Shown: positions 26,995 to 37,063 of the stretch, in pieces
Layout of the letters: each line of letters begins with the position of its first letter
Position numbering within the stretch: the stretch's first letter is position 1
Assembly (NCBI RefSeq): GCF_000744785.1
Contig: NZ_JQMO01000002.1
Location: forward strand, 1,612,001-1,676,000
Direction of reading: 5' to 3'
DNA length: 64,000 nucleotides
From: Kitasatospora azatica KCTC 9699
Lineage (GTDB): Bacteria; Actinomycetota; Actinomycetes; Streptomycetales; Streptomycetaceae
The notes under the pieces: model-generated
The model's database searches: none
What the model saw: the letters and a program-made list of their open reading frames with translations, nothing else
What the model was told of the DNA's origin: nothing
Made by a program: the position numbers and the translations under genes

Positions 26995-28635
26995 TCAGAG
27001 CTCGTCGGCGGGATCGCGTCCCAGCAAGCGTAGTTGGAGCTGGGCCAGCAGTCGGGCGTCGGGGTCGTCCAGGTCGATGCCGCACACCTTCGGCAGCTTG
27101 TCCAGCCGGTACTTGAAGGTGTTGCGGTGGACGGCCAGTGCCTCCGCGGCCTTGGACCTGTCGCCGGAGTGGTCGAGGTAGGCGCGCAGCGTGTCCAGCA
27201 GGGCGCCCTCGCCCCGCTGCGTCGTGTACCTCACCAGCCGGGACACCGGCGTGTCCACCGGAGGCACCGTGTCGTGCAGCGCGTCCAGCAGGTACAGCAG
27301 GGCCACGGCGTCGGCAAGCTCCTCGGCGCGCGCGAACGACCGCGGCGAGTTGCCGAACAGCAGGGCCCGCAGCGCCAGGTCGGCCGTCCGGCGGGAGTCC
27401 GGCGCCTGGTCCAGCCGGCCCCGGACCTCTCCGATGCCGACCCGGACCCGCAGGCCGAGCTCGGCCGACAGCTTCCCGGCCAGTGACTCGCTCAGCCCCG
27501 ACACCTGGGCGGCGGCCGGGGCCGGCTCCTGTTCCAGGTTGCCCAGCAGCACCAGGACACCCCGCCTCGAGGGCACCACGACCGGCAGCAGAGCGCGCTC
27601 GGCACAGTGCCGGAACACCAGGTTGGCCAGCCGGTCTCCGGTCTGGCCGGCTGCTGCGGGAGCGGGATCGGTGCAGACCGACAGGACGGCGCACGGCTTG
27701 GCTCTGGGCAACCCGGTCCGCTCCGTCAGCACGTCGGCGGAACCCCGGCCGTCGAGCAGCGCCCGCGCCGCGTCCAGCACCAGCTCGTCCTGGCCGCTGC
27801 GGCGGGAGCGGTCGTGGAGCAGGTGGGCCGCAGCCGCCTGCGCCGCCGTGCGCAGGGCGTCGGCGGCGGTCGGCGGCAGCGGCTGCCCGGCCGCTGCCAC
27901 CCAGATCGAGCCCAGCGGCTCGCTGCCGGCCCGGACCGCCACCACCAGGCGCTCGGGGATCTCCCCCTCGGCCCGCCGGTGCAGCACCTCGGCGGAGCCC
28001 CACAGCGCGCGGAAGAACCCGGCCTCCTGCATCGCCACTCGCCGCCACAGCGGTACCTGGCCGGCCAGGATGGTCTGCTGACGGATCGGGTCCAACTCCG
28101 CATCGGTGGAGGAGTAGGCGAGAACCCGGGATTCCCTGTTCTCGATCGTGACCGCCCCGCCGACGAGGAGCGCAATCGCCTCGGCCAGCCGGTCCAGGTC
28201 ACCCAGCGGCACATTGGCGATCTCCGGTGCGCCCGCCACCGCCAGCCCCGCCCGCAGCGCCCCGATCACGCTCGCCCAGTCGGCCCAGGCCGTCCGGAGG
28301 AGCACGGCTGTCCCGGCCTCGGCGGCCGCCGCACGCAGGACCGCACTGCGCGGGCCCACCCCTTCCTCGCGGAAGACCACGCCCGCGGCCCCGCCGCGCC
28401 CGACGGTGCGCAGCAGGGCTGCGGCCTCCTCGGACTGCGGATCGACACCGACGGCCACCAGCAGGTCCCCCGGCCGCACACCCGGTTCCAACGGATCGAG
28501 CACGACCACCCGGCGCACCAGGACACCCAGTCCCTGCGGTGCGGTGGACAGGCTGACAACGGACCCCACCAGCGCCAGCAGCCCGTCCAAGGTCTGGTCC
28601 GGCGCCGGCCGCCCCCACTCCTGCGCAGTCGACAT
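26995..28635 (-). CDS. PucR family transcriptional regulator
   Basis: A 546-residue activator-type regulator. The N-terminal PucR sensor domain (about 15-150) starts LDGLLALVGSVVSLS, a GGDEF-like/CdaR middle region follows (about 300-430), and the C-terminal HTH_30 ends RAYLDHSGDRSKAAEALAVH then RNTFKYRLDKL. PucR proteins control purine degradation or amino-acid use; here the adjacent downstream gene is a PLP decarboxylase, the likely target. ATG at 28635 is plausible; no neighbouring permease or catabolic operon is present. Confidence 0.9.
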   Translation of the reverse strand: MSTAQEWGRPAPDQTLDGLLALVGSVVSLSTAPQGLGVLVRRVVVLDPLEPGVRPGDLLVAVGVDPQSEEAAALLRTVGRGGAAGVVFREEGVGPRSAVLRAAAAEAGTAVLLRTAWADWASVIGALRAGLAVAGAPEIANVPLGDLDRLAEAIALLVGGAVTIENRESRVLAYSSTDAELDPIRQQTILAGQVPLWRRVAMQEAGFFRALWGSAEVLHRRAEGEIPERLVVAVRAGSEPLGSIWVAAAGQPLPPTAADALRTAAQAAAAHLLHDRSRRSGQDELVLDAARALLDGRGSADVLTERTGLPRAKPCAVLSVCTDPAPAAAGQTGDRLANLVFRHCAERALLPVVVPSRRGVLVLLGNLEQEPAPAAAQVSGLSESLAGKLSAELGLRVRVGIGEVRGRLDQAPDSRRTADLALRALLFGNSPRSFARAEELADAVALLYLLDALHDTVPPVDTPVSRLVRYTTQRGEGALLDTLRAYLDHSGDRSKAAEALAVHRNTFKYRLDKLPKVCGIDLDDPDARLLAQLQLRLLGRDPADEL

Positions 28636-28709
28636 GAGTAGCCCTCCCCAGGCTCACCACACCCTCGACCGCCGTCTGCTGACAACCGGCCGCCCCCTGT
28701 TCGGGGAGC

Positions 28710-29567
28710 CTAGCCGGACTGTTCCCGCCGGGTGGGTGAGGTAGTACTCGATTCGGTGTGTGAGAGTGCGGCGAGGAGCCGCAGTTTCTCGTCGCTGTCG
28801 CTGTCCTTGTCGGGGTAGTAGACGACGAGGATGACGTCGTCGATGGGGAGTTTGTCCCGGTGGAGGCGTAGTTCACCGACGACGGGGTGGTGGACCGTGG
28901 TCGTGCCTCCGTCGAGACTGCGGACGTCGTGGCGGGCCCACAGGGTGCGGAACCGCTGACTGGACAGTGCGAGTTCTCCGACGAGCTCGACGAACCGGGG
29001 GTTGTCGGTGTCGTCCCCGATGGTGGTGCGAAGGGTGGCGACGAAATCGGCGGTGGCTTTCGTCCAGTCCTGGTGGAAGGCCTGTTCCTCAGGATCGAGG
29101 AGGAGCGAACGCAGCCGGTTCTGGCCGGGCCGCAGCCGGGGGGAGAGCGCGACGGCCATGGGGTTGGAGGCCAGGACATCGAACGCGCGCCCTTCGACGA
29201 ACGCGGGGATCTGAAGGTGGGTCAGCAGCTCGTGCACCCGCGCCGGTACGTGCTCGGGCTGCTTACGACGTGGCGCTCTGGGGTGTGCCGCCGCGAGGCC
29301 GAGCAGATACGTCCGCTCGATGTCGTCGAGCCGCAGGACGCGCGCGAGTGATTCGAGCACCTGGGGTGAGGGGTTCCTGTCACGGCCCCGTTCCAGGCGC
29401 AGGTAGTAGTCGGGACTGATTCCGGCCAGCAAGGCCACTTCCTCACGGCGCAGGCCGGGCACGCGGCGGTTGCCGCCGGGCGGGAGTCCTGCCTGCGCCG
29501 GGGAGACCAGCTCACGCCGGGCACGAAGGTAGCCGCCGAGCCGGTTGCCGGATTCCTCATCCTTCAT
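28710..29567 (-). CDS. XRE regulator with MmyB-like ligand-binding domain
   Basis: A 285-residue regulator. The XRE HTH covers about residues 38-92 (RREEVALLAGISPDYYLRLE, then PSPQVLESLARVLRLDD), followed by an MmyB-like PAS domain (DVLASNPMAVALSPRLRPGQ, then LVGELALSSQRFRTLWARHD, HHPVVGELRLHRDKL). This family often binds fatty acids and controls an adjacent, divergent short-chain dehydrogenase; exactly such a gene starts at 29699, 131 bp away. Confidence 0.93.
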   Translation of the reverse strand: MKDEESGNRLGGYLRARRELVSPAQAGLPPGGNRRVPGLRREEVALLAGISPDYYLRLERGRDRNPSPQVLESLARVLRLDDIERTYLLGLAAAHPRAPRRKQPEHVPARVHELLTHLQIPAFVEGRAFDVLASNPMAVALSPRLRPGQNRLRSLLLDPEEQAFHQDWTKATADFVATLRTTIGDDTDNPRFVELVGELALSSQRFRTLWARHDVRSLDGGTTTVHHPVVGELRLHRDKLPIDDVILVVYYPDKDSDSDEKLRLLAALSHTESSTTSPTRREQSG

Positions 29568-29698
29568 ACCGACACCGTAGTGCGGCGCGCGTGTCTCAGC
29601 GGGGGCCCTGGCAGGACCAGGGAAGACGGGGGCCCTGCCACACCCGGCGAATGCCTTCGAGACTGCGGTGACACCGTTTTGACTGAAGGGAAGATCTC

Positions 29699-30460
29699 GT
29701 GGATCTCTCCAACCGCACCGTTCTCATCGTCGGCGGAACCTCGGGCATCGGGCGAGAGCTGGCCCGCCGGTTCGCCGCAGCGGGCAGCACCGTGGCCGTT
29801 GGCGGCCGCAGCCCGCAGGCACTCTCGGAACTCGACGGGGAGGGTTTCGGCACGTTCGGCATCGACGTCACGGACCCGGCCTCCGTCTCGTCCTTCCGTG
29901 CTGCCGTGCTCGCCCGGTACCCCGAGCTGGACACCGTGGTGACCATGTCGGGGGTCATGCTCCTGGAGGACCTGCGCGACCCCGCGCACTTCGAGGTGGC
30001 AGAGACGACGATCGACACCAATCTGCTCGGCACCATCCGCGTCATCGACGCCTTCACCCCCCACCTGGTCCAGCGGGGCGCCGGCACCTTCGTCACCGTC
30101 ACCTCCGGAATCGCCTTCCTGCCGTTCCCGCCCATGCCCAGCTACGCCGCCTCGAAGGCCGCAGTGCACGCCTACTCCGAAGCACTGCGCGCACAGCTCG
30201 ACGGCACCGGTGTCGGCGTCGTCGAGCTCGTCCCCCCGGCCGTCGCCACAGCAGGTCAGGAAAGGGTGAACCCGCACGCGCTGCCGCTCGACGACTTCGC
30301 CACCGAGGTCATGGACCTGCTCGCACAGAACCCCACCCCGGCCGAAATCCTGGTGAAGGGCGTCCTCATGCACCGCTGGGCCGAGCGCGACGGCACCTAC
30401 GCCGACCTCGTCGCACAGCGCTCCCGGGCCCTGGCCATGCTCCCCAGCCGCGAAGGCTGA
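29699..30460 (+). CDS. SDR family oxidoreductase (DltE-like)
   Basis: A 253-residue short-chain dehydrogenase. Cofactor motif VLIVGGTSGIGRELARRF, with GGR after the second strand suggesting NADP(H). Catalytic Ser is in VTVTSGIAFLP and Y-x3-K in SYAASKAAVHAYSEAL. The NNAG motif is replaced by TMSGVM, as in the DltE-like group. GTG start with GAAGGGAAG upstream. Divergent from the MmyB-like regulator, which probably represses it. Substrate unknown. Confidence 0.92.
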   Translation: MDLSNRTVLIVGGTSGIGRELARRFAAAGSTVAVGGRSPQALSELDGEGFGTFGIDVTDPASVSSFRAAVLARYPELDTVVTMSGVMLLEDLRDPAHFEVAETTIDTNLLGTIRVIDAFTPHLVQRGAGTFVTVTSGIAFLPFPPMPSYAASKAAVHAYSEALRAQLDGTGVGVVELVPPAVATAGQERVNPHALPLDDFATEVMDLLAQNPTPAEILVKGVLMHRWAERDGTYADLVAQRSRALAMLPSREG

Positions 30461-30464
30461 CGCG

Positions 30465-30527
30465 GTGGTTGGCGGGTGGTGGGTGGTGGGTGGCGGGCCG
30501 TGGTTGGCGGGCGGTGGGTGGCGGCAA
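30465..30527 (+). repeat. G/T-rich repeat with G-quadruplex potential
   Basis: The convergent gap between the SDR and the 160-residue gene is filled with GGTGGTTGGCGGGTGG-like units. The stretch near 30475-30498 has four GGG runs separated by 3-4 nt, which meets the usual quadruplex pattern on the + strand. Its role could be transcription termination between the facing genes. Confidence 0.7.
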
Positions 30528-31010
30528 CTACCCCTTCGCCGACCAGAACGGGCAGTGCACCGACGGGATCGGTGCCATGTCCGCGTGGGTGCCGGGGTGG
30601 CGGGCGATGCCCGGGGTGCCGGGCGGGTGGGGGAGGCGGCCGGCGGCGGGGGCCACCGGGGGCGAGAGCACGGTGAGGTACGCGTTGCCCGCGGTGCCGA
30701 AGTCCAGGGCGAGGCGGTAGCCGTCCGCGGTGGCGGCGTAGAGGCCGGGCAGGACCGGGTCGGCGTTCACCGAGGTGACGGGGTGGCCGGTGCGGCGCCA
30801 GTGCCGTTCCACCACGCCGAGCAGGGCACCGCGCCGGGCGGCCGAGACGACGGTGAGCACGTTGCGGTTGCGGCTGACGAACCAGCCGAGTTCGCCCTCC
30901 CCCGCCGCCGGCACGCCGTGCTGCCAGGTCAGGGCGGGTCGCACGGCGTCCAGGGTCTGGTCCAGCAGCGCCTCGCACCGGTGCGCCGCCTCGATCTGAT
31001 CCACCGTCAT
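30528..31010 (-). CDS. Conserved small protein, third gene of an ESX-like trio
   Basis: A 160-residue protein without a signal peptide. The core reads as a strand-rich domain: GWFVSRNRNVLTVVSAARRG, then GVVERHWRRTGHPVTSVNAD, then LYAATADGYRLALDFGTAGN and YLTVLSPPV; a proline-rich tail follows. Similar small proteins follow DUF1023 genes in other streptomycetes. Its ATG overlaps the stop of the upstream gene by one base (TGATG). A partner or immunity-like role for the preceding protein is inferred from position only. Confidence 0.7.
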   Translation of the reverse strand: MTVDQIEAAHRCEALLDQTLDAVRPALTWQHGVPAAGEGELGWFVSRNRNVLTVVSAARRGALLGVVERHWRRTGHPVTSVNADPVLPGLYAATADGYRLALDFGTAGNAYLTVLSPPVAPAAGRLPHPPGTPGIARHPGTHADMAPIPSVHCPFWSAKG

Positions 31011-32518
31011 CACTGGCCCGCCATCGGCTTGTTGCGGTCGGCGTGCCCGGTGACCACGTTCGCGGTGGCTTTGAGGGTGGCAGGGTCGCCGAGGTTGGCG
31101 TTGGCGTCGGTGCGCAGCGCGACGTTCTTCACGTCCATGTCCTCGGTCCAGCCGCTGTCGCCGGTCACCACGGTGTTGCCGGTCCAGTCGTCGAACTGGG
31201 TGGCGCCCATCAGGGTGCCGTTGTGGTCGCCGGTGCCGATCGCCGTGTAGTTGGGCTGCGCGCCGTCGTGCGTGATCTGCAGGCCGCTCTGGAACTGGTG
31301 GAACGAGCCGCCCGCGCCGTCGTAGCCGCCCCCGCCGCCGTCCATCGAGATCGAGGTGCCGGCCACCCGGGGCGGGGCGTTGTAGTTCATCCAGACCACG
31401 GTGGCGGTGGACGACTTGGGGTCGGCCTGGTTGGCGGCCACCGCGAGCTGGCGGCCGTAGCCGAGGTCGCCGTCGACGAACGTCTGGTCGAGGCCGCCCT
31501 TGGCCGGGACGTAACTGGCGATGTTGGTGGCCTTGTCGGGATTCCCGTAGGACACGATCGGGCCGCTGCCGCCCACGCCGAGCAGCATCATCGGCGGGTT
31601 GGACGGGGTGTCGAGCTGCTTCTGCAGCGCGTCCAGGGCGGACAGCTTGGCCTGGGTCACCCCGGGATCCGGGTGCCCGCCGGCCAGTTGGGTGGCCATC
31701 TGCTCGCGCAGCTGCGGCAGGTAGAGCCGGTTCGCGGCGTCCCGGTCCTGGGCGGGGATGCCGTCGGCGTTGCCGATCACGTCCGGGTGGTCCTTGAGCA
31801 GCTGCTGGCGGGTGGCGTCGGGCAGCGAGTTCCACCAGGCGGCGGTGGCCTTCGGGTCCTTGTTGTTCTGGATGTCCTGCGGGATGACGGCGGTGTCGGC
31901 CCACTGGGCGTTCTTGGTGTCCTGCGCGACGGTGGCATCGTCGACCGAGGCGCCCTTGCCGACCTCTGCGAGGTGGTCGAGGGTGCTCGCCCAGCCCTCG
32001 TCGAAGTCCCTGATCCGCTGGTCGAAGTCCTTGATCTTCTGGATGATCTCCGGCCGCTTGGCCTTCTTCTCGGTCAACAGCTTCTGGAACTCGGGGTCGG
32101 CGCCGACCATGCCCGGGTCGCCGCTCGCCTGGTCCTCCATCAGGATGCGGACCTCGGGCATCTGGCCGACGGGTTCGACCAGGTAGTAGCCATCGGCCTT
32201 GATCTCGTTGTCCAGTGCCGCCTGATCGGCCTTCAGCAGCAGCACCTGGTCGGCGGCCGCCCGGAACTCCAGGTGGATGTTCTCCAGCTCCTGCTGGCAG
32301 TTCCTCAACTGGTGCTCGAGAGTCTCGAGTTGGGCTTCGGCGGCGGTCGCCGCGTCGCCGGTCCAACCCGAGTTGAGCACCCGCTGCTGGGTCTGGACCT
32401 GCCAGTCGCCGGCGTGCTGGGTGAACTTCTGCGCGACGGTCTCCCAACGGTCCGCGGCGGCGTGCAGGTTGCTGACGTCGACGGACCGCAGCTTCGACCA
32501 GTACGGATCCTCGCTCAC
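31010..32518 (-). CDS. DUF1023-like (alpha/beta hydrolase fold) protein lacking the nucleophile motif
   Basis: A 502-residue protein. Residues 1-200 are helical and WXG-like (YWSKLRSVDVSNLHAAADRW, LETLEHQLRNCQQELENIHL), typical of type VII secretion substrates. A middle helical domain has SLPDATRQQLLKDHPDVIGN, the standard lead-in of DUF1023 proteins. The C-terminal region follows the alpha/beta hydrolase order (ATVVWMNYNAPP), but where the family has GHSYGS this protein reads YTAIGTGDHNGTLMGA (about residue 428), so the serine nucleophile is lost. GTG start overlaps the upstream stop (GTGA). Probably a secreted or surface non-catalytic protein. Confidence 0.78.
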   Translation of the reverse strand: MSEDPYWSKLRSVDVSNLHAAADRWETVAQKFTQHAGDWQVQTQQRVLNSGWTGDAATAAEAQLETLEHQLRNCQQELENIHLEFRAAADQVLLLKADQAALDNEIKADGYYLVEPVGQMPEVRILMEDQASGDPGMVGADPEFQKLLTEKKAKRPEIIQKIKDFDQRIRDFDEGWASTLDHLAEVGKGASVDDATVAQDTKNAQWADTAVIPQDIQNNKDPKATAAWWNSLPDATRQQLLKDHPDVIGNADGIPAQDRDAANRLYLPQLREQMATQLAGGHPDPGVTQAKLSALDALQKQLDTPSNPPMMLLGVGGSGPIVSYGNPDKATNIASYVPAKGGLDQTFVDGDLGYGRQLAVAANQADPKSSTATVVWMNYNAPPRVAGTSISMDGGGGGYDGAGGSFHQFQSGLQITHDGAQPNYTAIGTGDHNGTLMGATQFDDWTGNTVVTGDSGWTEDMDVKNVALRTDANANLGDPATLKATANVVTGHADRNKPMAGQ

Positions 32519-32847
32519 TGGGCGCCTCCCGCCGCACCGTCGAGCTCCAGGGTGCCGGTCTGCTCGGCCTTCCGGTAGTTCGCACCGGTGGTGACCAGGT
32601 TGCCGGCGGCGCTGTCGAGCTGGCCGGCCAGCCGTTCCAGGTGGTAGTGCCAGGCGTCCGAGCAGTAGTTCGCCGCGTCGCCGATCTTCCATCCGTACAT
32701 CCCCTGGCCGGGGGCGTCGGCGCTGACCGGGTCACTGAAGTGCTCCTGGGCGTACCCCGGGAGCTCCCCGCGGATCGCGCCCGCCACCGCCTGGCCCGAC
32801 TTCCCCGCCCCGTCCAACTCGTCCGGCTTCACCGTGTATCCGGCCAT
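32515..32847 (-). CDS. WXG100/ESX-like small protein
   Basis: A 110-residue helical protein: YTVKPDELDGAGKSGQAVAG, then YGWKIGDAANYCSDAWHYHL and LERLAGQLDSAAGNLVTTGA. No exact W-x-G is present, but length, the two-helix pattern and the first position before a DUF1023-like gene match ESX-type partners or secretion chaperones. The TGA overlaps the next GTG. No type VII core (EccC etc.) is in the window. Confidence 0.75.
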   Translation of the reverse strand: MAGYTVKPDELDGAGKSGQAVAGAIRGELPGYAQEHFSDPVSADAPGQGMYGWKIGDAANYCSDAWHYHLERLAGQLDSAAGNLVTTGANYRKAEQTGTLELDGAAGGAQ

Positions 32848-33045
32848 CCCCCGGCCCCCCTTTTGGCCTCGTCCTGCCCTCTGGTCCACCTGCGCCACAG
32901 GCGCAGCACAGCGTAATCGATCAATCGAGGACCTCGGCCGTTCGACTCTCCGGATGCTGACAATCGGTCTTCGGCTGTGCGAAGCTGCCGTTCTGCCGGG
33001 CCGCAGAGCGCAATCCGGGGCCCGCACGGGGGGAGCACAGCACGC

Positions 33046-34038
33046 ATGGGAGCACCGCAGGAGCCGGCCGAGCCGACCGAACAACCGCCGGAGCCGCAGC
33101 AGGACCGACGCCCCGCCGCGCATCCGGCACTGGCCGTGCTGGCCGTCGCCGGTCTGGGCTTCGCAGCACTGGAACTGCGCCCGGCCAGTGGGCTGTTCTC
33201 GGCCGGTTCGGCACCGCTCACCGGCGCCTTCGGCCTGGTGCTGCTGCTGATCCTCGGCTGGCTGATCGCGCTGGAGCGGGTGAACCGGCGCTACCGCGCG
33301 GCCGTGCTCGAAGCGCGCGAACTGCCACCGCGCGCCGAGCGCCTGGTGGAGGCCGCCCGACGACTGCTGCCCGGCGCCGCGATCGGCGTGCCGGTGCTGC
33401 TGCTGGCCTGCTATCTGATGCAGAACCGGCCCACCGGTGGTGGAGCCTACCGCGGCGACCTGCGGCCGGATCCCTACGCGTCGGTGCTCGCCCCGTCCCC
33501 GTCGTCGACCCCGCTGACCGGCCACCCGCCGCACGTCCCGGGGCACCACCTGGGCCTGAGCCACCTGATCGGCCTGGTCCTGCAGGTCGGCCTGCTGCTC
33601 ATGGGGCTGACCGCGGCCTTCCTGGTCTGGCGTCAGTTGCGCGGCCGTCCGCGGCGCTCCGCCGCGCCGCAGCCGGTGCCACGGGCCGGCGTCGAGGAGC
33701 GGCTGGCCGAGGCCGTCGAGCTCGGCCGCCGGGCACTGCTCGGCTCGGACGCGCGGGCCGCCGTGATCGCCTGCTACGCGGCGATGGAGGAGTCACTGGC
33801 CGCCTCCGGCGTGACCCGCCGGGCCGCCGACAGTCCGACTGAGCTGCTGGAGCGCGCGGTGGCGGCCGGCACCGTGCGCGGCGCGGACGCGACGGCGCTC
33901 ACCGCGCTCTTCCGCGAGGCCCGCTACTCGCGCCACCCGATGGGCGAGGCCCAGCTGAGCCGGGCCCGGGCGGCGCTGGACGCCATCGCGGCCTACCTGG
34001 ACCAGCACCGGCCCCAGAGTGAAGAGGCGACCGTCTGA
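33046..34038 (+). CDS. DUF4129 domain membrane protein
   Basis: A 330-residue protein. Pro/Glu-rich start, a helix pair at about 27-75 (LAVLAVAGLGFAALEL and LTGAFGLVLLLILGWLIAL), a third helix near 115, a fourth near 190 (LIGLVLQVGLLLMGLTAAFL), and a cytoplasmic C-terminal DUF4129 domain (AVIACYAAMEESLAASGVTR, then SPTELLERAVAAG and LFREARYSRHPMGE). DUF4129 proteins stand with MoxR ATPases and DUF58 proteins in operons of unclear role, sometimes with transglutaminases; the same gene order follows here. The ATG follows GGGGGGAG at a long spacing. Stop overlaps the next ATG (TGATG). Confidence 0.88.
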   Translation: MGAPQEPAEPTEQPPEPQQDRRPAAHPALAVLAVAGLGFAALELRPASGLFSAGSAPLTGAFGLVLLLILGWLIALERVNRRYRAAVLEARELPPRAERLVEAARRLLPGAAIGVPVLLLACYLMQNRPTGGGAYRGDLRPDPYASVLAPSPSSTPLTGHPPHVPGHHLGLSHLIGLVLQVGLLLMGLTAAFLVWRQLRGRPRRSAAPQPVPRAGVEERLAEAVELGRRALLGSDARAAVIACYAAMEESLAASGVTRRAADSPTELLERAVAAGTVRGADATALTALFREARYSRHPMGEAQLSRARAALDAIAAYLDQHRPQSEEATV

Positions 34039-34724
34039 TGGATCGTCAGCAGCGCCACGAGCGGTACACCTCCCCGACGCACGCGGCCCGGCAGGACGCG
34101 GCGATCGGGCGGGTCAGGCGCAGCTTCAGCGGCAACCAGGGAACCGGCCCTGAGAACGGGCATGGGAACGGGCCCGGGAACGGGCATGGAACCGGCCCCG
34201 GGAACGGGCCTGAGAACGGGCCCGGCGCCGACCCGCGCAACCACCCCGTCGGCTCGGTGCGGCACTCCGTCACCGTGCTGGCCGGGGTGGCACTGGCCGC
34301 CGAGCTCGGACTCGGCCTGGTCGGCGGCCTGCCCGGCCTCGGGCTGGGCGCGGTGCTGCTCGGCAGCGCCGCGCTGCTGACCGCGCGGTACACGGCCGGT
34401 GCGGCCTCCCAGGACCACGGCTACCGGCGCGGCGAGCGGCTGATGAGCAGCAGGGCGCCGGGGCTCGGCGAGTGGTACTGGACCGTCAGCAACGGCCTGG
34501 ACCCGAACGGCTACCCGGCCGCGCTGCGCCCACAGCTGCAACGGCTGTACGCGGCCAGGCTCTCCGAGCGGCACGGCGTCTCGCTCTGGACCGAACCGGC
34601 CCGCGCCGCCGCGCTGGTCGGCCCGACGGCCTGGCCGTGGATCGATCCCGAGCACGCGGCCCCTTCGGCCACCGTGCCGCACCGCACACTGGAAGACCTG
34701 GTGCGGCGGCTTGAATCCCTCTGA
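34038..34724 (+). CDS. Hypothetical membrane protein of the MoxR operon
   Basis: A 228-residue protein. A polar N-terminus contains a Gly-Asn-rich repeat (about residues 35-62), then two hydrophobic helices (VTVLAGVALAAELGLGLVGG and LGLGAVLLGSAALLTARYTA), then a soluble domain with LGEWYWTVSNGLDPNGYPAA and RLYAARLSERHGVSLWTEPA. No family name recognised, but the gene is coupled to DUF4129 upstream and followed by MoxR, where streptomycetes often carry such a protein. Low complexity suggests relaxed constraint at the start only. Confidence 0.75.
   Translation: MDRQQRHERYTSPTHAARQDAAIGRVRRSFSGNQGTGPENGHGNGPGNGHGTGPGNGPENGPGADPRNHPVGSVRHSVTVLAGVALAAELGLGLVGGLPGLGLGAVLLGSAALLTARYTAGAASQDHGYRRGERLMSSRAPGLGEWYWTVSNGLDPNGYPAALRPQLQRLYAARLSERHGVSLWTEPARAAALVGPTAWPWIDPEHAAPSATVPHRTLEDLVRRLESL
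34138..34224 (+). repeat. Degenerate 12 bp GGGAACGGGCAT/C repeats in coding sequence
   Basis: About seven imperfect 12 bp units (GGGAACGGGCAT, GGGAACGGGCCC, GAGAACGGGCCT and similar) encode the Gly-Asn/Glu-Gly-Pro/His stretch of the hypothetical membrane protein. In-frame, so copy number can change without a frameshift. Confidence 0.8.
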
Positions 34725-34747
34725 CCCCACTGACCCCACTGACCCCA
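34721..34747 (+). repeat. Three exact CTGACCCCA units before moxR
   Basis: Three 9 bp copies. The first contains the TGA stop of the preceding gene, and the block fills most of the 42 bp gap to the MoxR start. Confidence 0.9.
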
Positions 34748-34766
34748 TCACTTGCGAGGACCTCCG

Positions 34767-35749
<983 letters not shown>

Positions 35750-35753
<4 letters not shown>

Positions 35754-37063
35754 CGGTGCGTCAGGAGCCCGGCCGGGAAAGCGCTCAGGCCGGAGCGCGG
35801 GCCGGTGCCCCGCCGGCCGGCTGGCGGACCGGCGAGCGGACCCTGCGACTGCTTACGGTGGCGACCGTCGCCGCCGTCGCCGCGCTGCTCACCGGGCATG
35901 CCTGGCTGCTCGCACTGGCGGCCGGGCCCGCCGTGCTGGTCGCCCTCGCCGCGCCCGGGCAGACCAGGCCGACCAGGCTGGCGACCGCGCTGACCGTCGA
36001 GCCCCGGCGGTGCTTCGAGGGTGAGCGGGTCGCGGTGCGGATCGCCGTCGAGCACGACGGGCAGGCCGGGCTGCTCGATCCTGCGGTCACCGTCGGGCCC
36101 GGGGTGGCGCAGGTCGCCGAGCGGATCGGCGAGGCGAGCGTGGAGCTGGAGTTCGCGGCCGTCCGCTGGGGGCGCTGGACCATCGGCACCGTCGACCTGG
36201 ACATCTACGACCGGGGCGGGTTGGCCCGTCGCACCGTCCGGGTCGACCTGGGCGAGCTGGAGGTCTTCCCGGTGCCCACCCACGCCGGCCTGACCCCGAT
36301 CCCGGTCCGACTGCCCGAGCGGCTCGGCGAGCACGCGACCCGCCAGCACGGTGAGGGGGTGGAGGTGATCGGGGTGCGGCCGCACGTCTGGGGTGAGCGG
36401 CAGCGCCGGATCCACTGGTCGTCCACCACCCGGCGCGGCAGCATCCAGCTGACCCAGTTCGGCGCCGAGCGGGCGGTGGACACGGTGATGCTGGTCGACG
36501 CGCTCGGCGACTTCCACGACCCGGTCACCGGGGCCTCCACGCTGGACGAGACGCTGCGCGCGGCAGCCGGGCTGACCCGCGCCTACCTGCGCAAGCACGA
36601 CCGGATCGGGGTGGTCTCGATCGGCGGGCAGACCCGCTGGCTGCGGGCCGGCAGCGGGGAGCAGCACTTCTACCGGATCGTGCAGAGTGTGCTCGAGGTG
36701 CGCAAGGACCTCGGCTACCGCACGCCCGACCTGCAGCGGCTGCCCCCGCCGGCGCTGCCCGCCGGGGCGCTGGTGTACGCGATCACGCCGCTGGCCGACC
36801 AGCGGGTGCTGGACGTGCTCGGCGATCTGGCGGACCGCGGGTACCCGCTGGTCGTGGTGGAGATCCCGATCGCGGACCCGGAGGTGGACGAGACGGACCA
36901 GGCGGCCGGGTCGGCGCTGCGGCTGTGGCGCCAGGACCGGGCCGCGATCCGGTTCGCGCTGCGCAACCGGGGCGTGCCGGTGGTCACCCACGCGCCCGGC
37001 GAGAGCTTGGACTTGGCGGTCGCGCCGCTGCTGCGCGGCCGGATCCACGGAGGTCGGGGATGA
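35750..37063 (+). CDS. DUF58 domain-containing protein
   Basis: A 437-residue protein. One hydrophobic segment near residues 28-65 (LLTVATVAAVAALLTGHAWL and LALAAGPAVLVALAAPG) anchors it. The middle contains the DUF58 core VRPHVWGERQRRIHWSSTTR followed by GSIQLTQFGAER, and a VWA-like domain (TVMLVDALGDFHDPVTGAST). It is the usual partner of MoxR; the role of the complex is unknown in streptomycetes. Start at the ATGA overlap; the frame is open upstream inside moxR. Stop overlaps the next ATG. Confidence 0.92.
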
